The notes beneath the pieces are model-generated. The model worked only from the letters and a program-made list of their open reading frames with translations. It did not search any database and was not told where the DNA came from. Both the position numbers and the translations under genes were made by a program. A stretch of DNA of 64,000 nt from DAHUXT01 sp036273675. GTDB taxonomy: Bacteria > Chloroflexota > Ktedonobacteria > Ktedonobacterales > JADMIN01. Where the stretch lies: assembly GCA_036273675.1 (NCBI GenBank), contig DASUHD010000153.1:1-64000 (forward strand). The letters are read 5' to 3'. Positions 56,923 to 64,000 of this stretch are shown piece after piece (the stretch's first letter is position 1; every line of letters starts with the position of its first letter).

Positions 56923-58617
56923 TTATCCCACGAGCACCTGAATCGCGTGATAGCCCGACGCGCCATCGGGGAGGGGTGGCGCGCCCGAGGCAAGCTGCAC
57001 GTTGCCGTCCAGGTCAATCGCGCGCACCGCCAGGATGTGCGACCCGGCCGTTGGCTGCCACTGGTACTGCCAGAGCACCCAGGTTAGCGCGCCGAGCGGA
57101 CGCCGGAGCGTCGCGGGCTGCCAGGTCGCCCCCGAGTCGGTGCTGACATCCACCCGGCTTATGCCACGGTCGGCGGCAAAGGCCACGCCCGCGATCCAGG
57201 TGGACTTGTTGCTCGCCAGCACCGCGCCGTCGTTGGGCAGGTCGATGCGCGAGGTCATCTTGACCTTCGCCTCCGGGGTCCAGCCGCGCGTCTCCCAGTA
57301 GCCCATGTAATCGCCGGAGCTGACCTCCAGCGAGGTGAGCCATTTGCCATTCTTCATGCCATAGAGGCCGGGAATCAGCAGCCGCGCCGGGTAGCCGTGC
57401 GCCTGGGGCAGCGGCCCGCCGTTGATCTCGTAGACGATCAGCGAGAGCGGGTCCATCGCCTGGCTCAGATGCAGCCGGTCGCTATAGTCGTCGGCGGCGC
57501 GGAAGATCAACTCGTTGGCGCCGGCTTGTATGCCCGCGTAGTCAAGCAGATCGGCCAGCCGCGTCCCACGGAAGAGCGCATTGCTCATCAGGTTGCCGCC
57601 AACCTCATTGCTAATGCATTCGAGCGTGTGATAGCGCTCGACCACGGGCAACGCCTTCAACTGGTCGTAGGTGAGCGTCACTGGATTGTTGACGCTGCCG
57701 CCAATGCTCAGCTTCCAGGTCTTGCCATCCACCTGCGGGTCGCCGACGAGGTTCTTCGAGACGTAGTAGAAGTCCTTGGTCGGCGTGACCTCGGCGGTCT
57801 GCCCGCTCAGCGAGGTCCACGGGCCGTAGCCGGGCTTCGGCGGCGGAACGATCCGCTGCGTTGCGCCATCTACCTTCAGCGGCGGGCGGCGGGTCAAGTT
57901 GATACCCAGGCTGGACGAGATGAACTGCCACGCCAGCGCCGCGCCCGCTGCGACCACAACCACCGTCAGCCCGCGATTGAGCAGCCGCCGCCGCGAGAGC
58001 TGCATCGCCGCATCAGCCTCCGCCGCTGTCCCGCCGGGCTGTGGCTGGACCAGCAGGGTCGCCCGCAGCAGCCAGACGAACGCCAGCGCGAAGACAACAT
58101 CGGGCAGCAGTTGCGTCAGCAGCGTGCCAATAATGCCCTCGGCGAATCCCGCGCCAAAGAAGCCACCACCCACCAGCGGCGCGAGAACGCCCGCCGCCAC
58201 CAGCCAGAGCTGCAGCACGATCAGCGGAATCTCGGCATAGCCAGGGACCGCGCTCGTAAGCGCATGGCGCTCGGCGCGCCCCATCCGGTGCAGCACAGCG
58301 CCACGCAGCGCGCAATAGAGCAGACCAACCGCCGCCGCGATGACGCCAGCGCCGATGAGTGTAATGCCGAAGAAGAGGTGTTTTGCGCTGGGGCCAAGTG
58401 TGCCGACGAGCCAGGAGAAAACAGAGAGCGGGACGAACCGTATCAGCGCCTCGGCGAAGACCTCTGCGGGTGTCGTGATCTGCAGGATGAATCGCGCCAG
58501 TAACGCCGCGCCTATAGCCAGCGCCGCCGCGATCAACGCCTGGCGCCACACCGCCCGCAACAGGTTGCTGTCGCCCTTATCCGCAGCGGGTGAGGCGACC
58601 TCGGTTGTCTGTGCCAT
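56923..58617 (-). CDS. Membrane-tethered molybdopterin-dependent (sulfite-oxidase-family) oxidoreductase
   Basis: 564 residues. The N-terminal ~235 residues have five or six membrane helices. The periplasm-facing part is a sulfite-oxidase/YedY-type enzyme: FYYVSKNLVGDPQVDG, the Moco cysteine in YHTLECISNEVGG (~residue 335), AHGYPARLLIPGLYGMKNGKWLTSLEV, then a Mo-co dimerisation domain (about 470-564: GVAFAADRGISRVDVSTDSG). The fused membrane region may pass electrons to or from quinone, although no haem ligands are assigned. The substrate is unknown. RRRLLNRGL near residue 210 resembles a twin-arginine motif but is internal. Confidence 0.92.
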   Translation of the reverse strand: MAQTTEVASPAADKGDSNLLRAVWRQALIAAALAIGAALLARFILQITTPAEVFAEALIRFVPLSVFSWLVGTLGPSAKHLFFGITLIGAGVIAAAVGLLYCALRGAVLHRMGRAERHALTSAVPGYAEIPLIVLQLWLVAAGVLAPLVGGGFFGAGFAEGIIGTLLTQLLPDVVFALAFVWLLRATLLVQPQPGGTAAEADAAMQLSRRRLLNRGLTVVVVAAGAALAWQFISSSLGINLTRRPPLKVDGATQRIVPPPKPGYGPWTSLSGQTAEVTPTKDFYYVSKNLVGDPQVDGKTWKLSIGGSVNNPVTLTYDQLKALPVVERYHTLECISNEVGGNLMSNALFRGTRLADLLDYAGIQAGANELIFRAADDYSDRLHLSQAMDPLSLIVYEINGGPLPQAHGYPARLLIPGLYGMKNGKWLTSLEVSSGDYMGYWETRGWTPEAKVKMTSRIDLPNDGAVLASNKSTWIAGVAFAADRGISRVDVSTDSGATWQPATLRRPLGALTWVLWQYQWQPTAGSHILAVRAIDLDGNVQLASGAPPLPDGASGYHAIQVLVG

Positions 58618-58716
58618 ATTGTGCTACTCCCGCGCCCATCGCTCAACGTTTCATAGAGTTTCATAGAGATAGTACGGCGCGGCGTCTCGATGTTACAGCG
58701 AGCGGGTCAGATGCTT

Positions 58717-59442
58717 TCACGATAATGGAATATCGTGCAGTGTATAGACGCGCTTATCCGTGCCGATCAGGTAGTCGCGGCCATCGCTTCCCGCGAGCAG
58801 CCAGATCGGATCGCTGGGCGCCGCGCCGCCTCCCCGCCAATTCCACGCCGGGCCAGGATGCCCTGGCAAGCCGACATCGAGTGGCAGAAAGGCCAGCTCT
58901 GGCGCGGGATGAGCCCTCGTTCCCACATTGCGCTGCTGCTTCAAGAGCGCGATTGCCTGTTCTGCTGAGAGATACGGGAAGGGGTTGCTATAACGAGGTT
59001 CACTTGGGAAGATTTGCCCTGAATCAGCGAAACGAACCACCTTGTGAGGATAGTCGTAGACGTAATCTGCGATTGCCACCAGATGACCAGCGACATCATA
59101 TAAAGGCAACATCCAGTGTGGGCAGTCGTTGAAATCCTGCCCGGTATGCATGCGAATCGGATGTGAGAGTATCGGCGCGCCAGGAATGGGGCTATCGGTC
59201 ACTCCCGCCACAAAGTATGGCTGCGCGGAAAGCAGCGCTTGCATTGCTTGTGGCGAATCGTCAGACACCGGGATTCCATAAGTCCCTGCGCTTGTGGCGC
59301 AATAATCTCTCCTGCCGTCAACTCCGAGCGACTCGTTCTTATGCCAGTTATAGAATGCTATGCCACTGATAATGCCGACCATCGCCAGGAGCGCCAGCAT
59401 CGCCAGAACCCATTTCTTCTTCAGGAAAGCTATCCTCGACAT
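58717..59442 (-). CDS. Exported or membrane-anchored protein of unknown function
   Basis: 241 residues. One N-terminal helix (about residues 10-30, VLAMLALLAMVGIISGIAFYNW) anchors an extracytoplasmic domain with two Cys (DYCATSAG, NDCPHW) and several WN/PG motifs. No family is recognised. It is 99 bases upstream of the molybdopterin oxidoreductase gene on the same strand, so possibly co-transcribed; a functional link is not shown. Confidence 0.72.
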   Translation of the reverse strand: MSRIAFLKKKWVLAMLALLAMVGIISGIAFYNWHKNESLGVDGRRDYCATSAGTYGIPVSDDSPQAMQALLSAQPYFVAGVTDSPIPGAPILSHPIRMHTGQDFNDCPHWMLPLYDVAGHLVAIADYVYDYPHKVVRFADSGQIFPSEPRYSNPFPYLSAEQAIALLKQQRNVGTRAHPAPELAFLPLDVGLPGHPGPAWNWRGGGAAPSDPIWLLAGSDGRDYLIGTDKRVYTLHDIPLS

Positions 59443-59644
59443 GTAGGCCCTCTGCCAGATTCCATACTTCTATTCCGCCCGAAGCCGCTCATCTGCCTAT
59501 CCTTTGGACGAAACCATACGGCCCAGGTGATCGCGAAAACCTGCCTGGCACGTGGTTTGCACAGGAGAGACGCCGAAGATACTGACAATGGCCCCGAGCG
59601 GCGTGCTTCCGGGCTATTTGCAATGGAGCGGTATACGAGGAGCG

Positions 59645-60208
59645 ATGCGTTTGGTTGAGGAGAACGGAGTAACGAGGCCAGCTATAGACTCTGCGCCAAC
59701 AGACTCGCCACAGCAGACGGTCTGGCAGCACGAAGACCCGGCGATTCGGCGGCTGGGCGATAACCTGCCCGGCTCGCATTGGTCACAGCAGAGCACGCAG
59801 CCCCTTAGCCCGCGCTGGTCACCGGCGCGTCGACGTCAACTGGCCGCCAAACAGGCCGCGCTGACCACGGGACGGGAGCGGCGCGCGCTTGGACTGGGCG
59901 CGGGGATGGGCGCATTGGTGGCGGTCACGGCGCTTGCGCTGGTTCTGCTGGTCGCCGCCGTCAGTGGCTGGCTGCCAGGCATCTCGCCGCCCCCGTCTGA
60001 TTCGGCGCTGCCGCCCGTTCCCGCGCAGCCTGCACGGCATACGGCTAACCCGGCGGCGACTAATATTCCCACATCAACCACCCTGCCTACGACGACCGCG
60101 CAACCTACCGCGACTGCCTGGCCGACGGCCACGGATGTGACTCCGGTTCCGACCGCGACGGCGCGCCCAACAGATACGCCCACGCCACGCCCGACCGCGA
60201 CCCCCTGA
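59645..60208 (+). CDS. Single-helix protein with Thr/Pro-rich extracellular tail, paralogue A
   Basis: 187 residues from ATG 59645 (GAGGAG upstream). The cytoplasmic N terminus (~1-78) contains SHWSQQSTQPL. One membrane helix (~86-110, GMGALVAVTALALVLLVAAV) and a ~75-residue Thr/Pro/Ala-rich tail follow. The tail looks like a wall-spanning or O-glycosylated segment. A paralogue follows 181 bases downstream. No enzymatic domain. Confidence 0.78.
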   Translation: MRLVEENGVTRPAIDSAPTDSPQQTVWQHEDPAIRRLGDNLPGSHWSQQSTQPLSPRWSPARRRQLAAKQAALTTGRERRALGLGAGMGALVAVTALALVLLVAAVSGWLPGISPPPSDSALPPVPAQPARHTANPAATNIPTSTTLPTTTAQPTATAWPTATDVTPVPTATARPTDTPTPRPTATP

Positions 60209-60389
60209 TTGCCATCGCGCAGATGCTCGCGGGAGATACTGCTGGCACATAGCTTGCGTCGCTGTTATGACAAGCCCAAGGAAGGGCGCGAGCGAGGCGT
60301 GCTTGAGTGATGCGTGATTCAAGAATGAAGTACGCCGCTACTCACCGATATCGCTAAGCACTCACAAGAACACACTGGGAGCGTTGCGC

Positions 60390-61022
60390 GTGGACGAGAA
60401 ATACAGCCTGGTAGCGCCTTCCGCGAATAGAACGTCACATACCGTCTGGCTGCAGCAGGATACGACGACTCGGCAGGCGCAGAGTCATCCGCTGGAGTCG
60501 CACTGGTCGCAGCAGATCACCCAGCCGCTGATACCGCCGCCACCCTGGCCAATCCAGCCGCCATTCACACGCCGCGCTGCAATCACCGCGCGACCAGAAT
60601 CGCGCGCCGTGGGGTTGGGCGTTGGGTGTGGCGCCCTCGTGGCCTTTCTCACGCTCAGTCTGCTGTTGCTGATGGCGCTCAACAGCCGCCTGCTGTACGG
60701 GCGTGCGTCCACCGGATCTGACGTGTTGCCTCGGCCAACGTCGGTTCAACCTTCGCCCACCCATCCCCCGCGTGTTCGGCCAACTCCTGCTCGTTCCGTT
60801 GGTGGCCAGCCTGCGGGAAGCCGCGCAGGCGACCAGAAGCCGATCCCGACGGCCGTCCCGACAAGCCCTCCCACCGCGACCGCGCAACAAACGCCGATAG
60901 CTACGCCAAGCCCTATGCCGACAGCCACGCCGGCACCCGAACCTACGGCGACGGAGGAAGACGCGACGCCGACCCCGCAACCGACCCAGGCGCCATCGCC
61001 ATCACCATCGCAGTCGCCTTAA
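60390..61022 (+). CDS. Single-helix protein with Thr/Pro-rich extracellular tail, paralogue B
   Basis: 210 residues from GTG 60390, chosen because GGGAG lies eight bases upstream; a TTG two codons earlier is possible. Same plan as its neighbour: N terminus with SHWSQQITQPL, RESRAVGLGVGCGALVAFLTL-like helix, and a Pro/Thr-rich tail. Shared cytoplasmic motifs in both copies suggest a common partner. Function unknown; could be a wall-associated anchor. Confidence 0.75.
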   Translation: MDEKYSLVAPSANRTSHTVWLQQDTTTRQAQSHPLESHWSQQITQPLIPPPPWPIQPPFTRRAAITARPESRAVGLGVGCGALVAFLTLSLLLLMALNSRLLYGRASTGSDVLPRPTSVQPSPTHPPRVRPTPARSVGGQPAGSRAGDQKPIPTAVPTSPPTATAQQTPIATPSPMPTATPAPEPTATEEDATPTPQPTQAPSPSPSQSP

Positions 61023-61031
61023 CCGCCGCCA

Positions 61032-62075
61032 TTATCCCGTGATGAGCACGTCGTTGGGGTAGCGCTCGCCGGGGATGGTGGCAATCACCTTCAGCGTCTG
61101 AGCTTCGATGATGGCGAGATTCTTGCCGAGGGTATCGGCGACGACGATGTAGCGTCCATCAGGGGTGACCGCGATGCCGTGCGGGTAGCCCGTGACCACG
61201 ACCGTCGCCCGCACCGCCGGATGCGCCGGATCGTCGCCGATGTCGATCACGCTGACAGCGTGCGAGCCGCCATTGGCGACGTAGAGCGTCTTGCCGTCGG
61301 GCGAGCGGGCGATCAGCGCGGGATGCAGGCCAACCGCCACGCTATCCACTGCCCGCCGCGCCTGCACGTCTACCACAAAGAGGCGTCCGGTCAGGTTATC
61401 GCTGGCGTAGAGGTAGCGCCCGTCGGGGCTGATGGCGAGGCCGTATGGCTCTGCCGCCTGTGGCAGCGGAATCGTCGCGGCGAGAGAGGCGCTGGTGGCG
61501 TTGATGACCGCGATGGCCGCGCCGCCGTAGCAGCCGGTATAGACCCACTGGCCATCGGGCGAGATAACGATGCTGTGCGGTCGGTCGGGTGTGGCGATCG
61601 TCGCGCGCAGCTTCCAGGTATGCCCATCCACCACAGTGACATTCGCCGCGCCAAAACTGGTGACGAAGATCGTGCCGCCGTCGCGCGTGGCCACCATATG
61701 CACCGGATAGACGCCAACGCCGACGCTATGAATCTCCTTCGGCGTGCCGCTGCTCAGATCGAAGGCGATCAGCCGGTTGGTGGCGACATCGGTGACATAG
61801 AGTGTCTTGCCGTCAGCGGAAAGCCCCAGCCCATGGATGCTTGGCGCGACATGCCAGGTGTGTTTGCCCAGCTCGGCCATATCGCCCGTCAGCACATCGG
61901 TGACGAAGACTGAATAGCTCGACAGGGGCGATGGGAGCGCGAGCGTTGCGATGGGTGTGGGCGAGATCGTCGCCGACGCGGAAGGGCCACATCCCGCCAG
62001 CAATGTGGCCAGCGCAGCCACCAGCAATACCGCCCCCGCGAGCGCGCCTCTTCCTCTTCCCCGGCTTTGCGCCAT
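61032..62075 (-). CDS. YncE/YVTN-type beta-propeller lipoprotein
   Basis: 347 residues. Signal peptide with lipobox (TLLAGC, Cys ~29). Then a seven-bladed propeller of the YVTN/YncE group with repeated SPDGKTLYVAN-type motifs (GLSADGKTLYVTDVAT, ISPDGQWVYTG, ISPDGRYLYASDNL, SPDGKTLYVANGG, TPDGRYIVVADT). It is exported and anchored outside the membrane. Role unknown; such proteins often bind surface ligands or metals. It is convergent with the Thr/Pro-rich protein gene. Confidence 0.9.
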   Translation of the reverse strand: MAQSRGRGRGALAGAVLLVAALATLLAGCGPSASATISPTPIATLALPSPLSSYSVFVTDVLTGDMAELGKHTWHVAPSIHGLGLSADGKTLYVTDVATNRLIAFDLSSGTPKEIHSVGVGVYPVHMVATRDGGTIFVTSFGAANVTVVDGHTWKLRATIATPDRPHSIVISPDGQWVYTGCYGGAAIAVINATSASLAATIPLPQAAEPYGLAISPDGRYLYASDNLTGRLFVVDVQARRAVDSVAVGLHPALIARSPDGKTLYVANGGSHAVSVIDIGDDPAHPAVRATVVVTGYPHGIAVTPDGRYIVVADTLGKNLAIIEAQTLKVIATIPGERYPNDVLITG

Positions 62076-62185
62076 CCGTCTTCTCTCCCCACAACCGCTA
62101 TGCGATACTGTCCAGCACCACTCTAGCGCGGAGCCGCGTGGATGCGCAGGTAAAAGGTACTTTCTTCGGGCGCGTCACTCTGGCA

Positions 62186-62223
62186 CCCCCTCCCTTTTAG
62201 GGGAGGGGGTTAGGGGGAGAGGG
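62186..62223. repeat. Dispersed C/G-rich intergenic repeat, copy 2
   Basis: CCCCCTCCC, a short loop, GGGGAGGGGG, then TTAGGGGGAGAGGG. Same type as at 16010-16046. It lies between the propeller lipoprotein and mscL. Confidence 0.6.
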
Positions 62224-62244
62224 CTGGCGGTGACAAACTCCGCT

Positions 62245-62676
62245 TTACGAGGCGGTCACCGCGACTGGGGTCACCTCCGAGGTGCAGAAGGGGCAGCGTG
62301 TCGCCTGAATCGGAATGCTGCTGACGCAGTAGGGACAGTCGCGGGTCGTCGGGTCGGCAGGCATCTCCTTCTTGCGGTGGGACATCAGCCAGTTGACTGG
62401 CTTGACGACGAAGAAGAAGATGACCGCCGCGAGAATCACGAACGCGACCAGCGCCGTAATGAAGGTGCCAATCTTGATCTGGCTGCCGTTGATCGTCCAG
62501 TAGTATTGGTCGAACGACGGCTTGCCCCCAAACGCGCCGATGATAGGCATGATAACATTCTGCACCAGGCTCGCGACTACCGCGCCAAACGCGGCGCCAA
62601 TCACGACCGCGACGGCTAGATCGACCACATTACCACGAAGAATGAACGCCTTGAACTCGTCAACCCATCCCTTCAT
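62245..62676 (-). CDS. mscL: Large-conductance mechanosensitive channel with C-terminal zinc ribbon
   Basis: 143 residues from ATG 62676, with GGAAGG upstream; the long frame to 63117 is rejected because MscL begins exactly here (MKGWVDEFKAFILRGNVVDLAVAVVIGAAFGAVVASLV). Second helix at about 75-100. Instead of the usual helical C-terminal bundle it ends in a zinc ribbon, CPYCVSSIPIQATRCPFC. MscL opens on osmotic downshock. The ribbon, known from some related bacteria, may alter assembly or gating (inference). Confidence 0.93.
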   Translation of the reverse strand: MKGWVDEFKAFILRGNVVDLAVAVVIGAAFGAVVASLVQNVIMPIIGAFGGKPSFDQYYWTINGSQIKIGTFITALVAFVILAAVIFFFVVKPVNWLMSHRKKEMPADPTTRDCPYCVSSIPIQATRCPFCTSEVTPVAVTAS

Positions 62677-63022
62677 GATAGAGCCACCTTCCCGTTGTGC
62701 GCGCGCCCATGCGCGGCGCGGCCTTGGTCTGAGCCACTCACAACACGCAAACCTTGCCGCCTGTTCAGCAGTACGGTTGTTACTTACCATCGTACTAGAG
62801 GATGGCGCCTCGCACAAGTGGGAGAAGCCATCTCGTGAGCGCCTCACCCATTCCGATACCAGGTACAAGGCCATATCTACGTTGCCGCCAGGCACGCTAG
62901 ATTCTCTGCTGGGTGTGATATATAATTCCGGCCAAACTGACCGCATGGTCTGCTTCGACAGCCGTGAGAGAACGCAGGCTCCCGATCTCCGGGCGCATAG
63001 GGTAAAGGATGGAGCGCCGACG
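62677..63022. other. Divergent intergenic region, mscL / degV
   Basis: About 345 bases. A -10 element TATAAT (62921-62926) with a weak -35 TAGATT (62898-62903), 17 bases apart, faces degV. Open frames running across it are fortuitous extensions. Confidence 0.5.
62898..62926 (+). promoter_or_regulatory. Promoter of degV
   Basis: Weak -35 TAGATT, a 17-base spacer, then perfect -10 TATAAT, about 97 bases before the start codon. Confidence 0.55.
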
Positions 63023-63922
63023 ATGAACGGATATCCGCCATCTCCATCTTCGCCCGAATCGTCGCCGCGCCAGCCGCCCGCCCGCGTTCGTATCGTCACC
63101 GATAGCGCGTCCGACATTCTCCAAAGTCATGCGCATGCGATTGGGATCATCGTAGTCCCGAACCGGATCGTCATGGATGGCCATATTTTTCGCGACGGCA
63201 TTGATATCTCCGCCGCGCAATTCTACGCGCGCCTGCCCCACGCGCGCCCGGCTCCCTATACCGAGGCAGCCTCGCCCGCCGACTTCTACCAGGCCTATCA
63301 GACAGCCTTCACACAGGGGGCGACCGCGATTGTCTCTATCCATGTCTCCAGCCAGTTCAGTCAGGTGGTCCCTCACGCTACAGTCGCGCGGGACTATCTC
63401 GCGCCCGCGCCCATTCATATTATCGACTCGCTCCAGCTTGGCATCGGCATGTGGCCCGCCGTCATCGAGGCCTCACGCATCGCGCATCTCGGCGCGCCAG
63501 TGCGGGCCATCCACGAGCGTGTTAATTCCCTGCTGGCGCGTACGCATGTCTTCGTCATGGTCGAATCACTGGAGCCATTGCGGCGCTCGGGACGTATCGG
63601 GCGCGTACAGGGACTTGTTGGCGCCCTGATCGATGCCCACCCCATCCTCACGCTCGACCAGGGGGAGGCGCGATTGGTTGAAACTGTCCGCTCGCGCAGG
63701 CGCGCAGTGTTGCGGCTGGTTGAACTGGCGCGTGAGGAAGCGCGCTCGGTTGGCGGCGTTGAGAGCCTGCTTATCTGTGGCACGAGCATCGAGTCGATTG
63801 CCGAGATGGAGACACTGCTCGCCAGGAAATATGAGGGCATGATTCGCAAGACATGGCTCGGCCCAACCATCGGCGCCAATCTCGGCCCGGCCATCGCTGT
63901 CGCGCTCGTCGCCGCCGAATAA
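63023..63922 (+). CDS. DegV-family fatty-acid-binding protein
   Basis: 299 residues from ATG 63023, which has GGATGGAG upstream. The DegV fold is clear: VRIVTDSASDI, IVVPNRIVMDGHIFRDGIDI, TEAASPADFYQAYQTAFTQG, IVSIHVSSQFS, IIDSLQLGIGMW, and C-terminal IGRVQGLVGALIDAHPIL. Family members bind fatty acids and may act in lipid or FakB-type fatty acid kinase systems. No FakA partner is visible in the window. The first ~20 residues are Pro/Ser-rich. Confidence 0.92.
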   Translation: MNGYPPSPSSPESSPRQPPARVRIVTDSASDILQSHAHAIGIIVVPNRIVMDGHIFRDGIDISAAQFYARLPHARPAPYTEAASPADFYQAYQTAFTQGATAIVSIHVSSQFSQVVPHATVARDYLAPAPIHIIDSLQLGIGMWPAVIEASRIAHLGAPVRAIHERVNSLLARTHVFVMVESLEPLRRSGRIGRVQGLVGALIDAHPILTLDQGEARLVETVRSRRRAVLRLVELAREEARSVGGVESLLICGTSIESIAEMETLLARKYEGMIRKTWLGPTIGANLGPAIAVALVAAE

Positions 63923-63938
63923 CGGCGTGGCATGGTGC

Positions 63939-64000
63939 TCAGCCAGTTGGCGTATTCTCCAGCAGCCAGCGAAGGAAGCCTGGCACGGCTTCGGCGTTGG
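63939..64000 (-). CDS. C-terminal fragment of a gene running off the right edge
   Basis: On the minus strand, an open frame ends NAEAVPGFLRWLLENTPTG then stop, convergent with degV. Too short to identify. Confidence 0.4.
   Translation of the reverse strand, partial: NAEAVPGFLRWLLENTPTG

Noticed and set aside
56568..57017. Minus-strand 149-residue frame
   Set aside because: It overlaps the 3' end of the molybdopterin oxidoreductase gene and lies antisense to the glycine-zipper remnant; no family features.

Overview
This 64 kb window is gene-dense bacterial chromosome, roughly 60% G+C. The best fit is a Chloroflexota member, probably close to Ktedonobacteria. This rests on several features seen together: a PyrR-attenuated pyrimidine operon of Gram-positive style, a KimA-type potassium transporter with a long N-terminal extension, MscL with an added zinc ribbon, several large ArnT-like membrane glycosyltransferases, and many multi-pass proteins with zinc-ribbon or proline-rich tails. 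No 16S rRNA, tRNA, IS element, prophage or CRISPR array was seen. The taxonomy is inference.

Layout. 1-6.6 kb: envelope genes (partial M50 protease, murJ, lepB, a polytopic protein, a GT39-like enzyme). 6.65-15.7 kb: minus-strand pyrimidine operon pyrR-pyrB-pyrC-carA-GNAT-carB, preceded by a promoter, a PyrR-binding hairpin and an intrinsic terminator. PyrB carries a ClpX-type zinc finger at its N terminus. 15.8-21.1 kb: a structured leader RNA with terminator, then an AroH-TyrA fusion, an Lrp regulator, an EamA exporter, an XdhC/CoxI protein and a Cax-type exchanger. 21.2-23.3 kb: two tandem genes sharing a four-helix membrane domain, one fused to a Nudix hydrolase. 23.5-29.9 kb: a three-gene run of giant membrane glycosyltransferase-like proteins. 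30.2-38.8 kb: a small membrane protein, an L,D-transpeptidase, a RidA protein, a KimA-type transporter and a zinc-ribbon polytopic protein.

40.6-41.76 kb is a gene-free stretch crowded with DnaA boxes (three perfect, at least six with one mismatch) next to an AT-rich segment. I read it as the chromosomal origin, although dnaA and dnaN are not in the window. Three parS-like palindromes (3.65, 9.64 and 14.65 kb) lie 26-37 kb away, supporting an origin-proximal location. 

41.76-64 kb: a flavin-dependent oxidoreductase, unknown proteins, a HAMP-like membrane protein, an E1/ThiF protein with a putative acyltransferase half divergent from a radical-SAM plus hotdog gene pair, an ECF sigma factor with a propeller-bearing anti-sigma factor, an ICMT-like methyltransferase, an S9 peptidase, a DUF4352-like lipoprotein, a membrane-tethered molybdopterin oxidoreductase, two tandem paralogous secreted-tail proteins, a YVTN-propeller lipoprotein, MscL and DegV.

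The most noteworthy items are the zinc-finger/aspartate transcarbamoylase fusion with a parS site in its linker, the oriC/parS architecture, the aro leader RNA, and the E1-acyltransferase/radical-SAM/hotdog locus.
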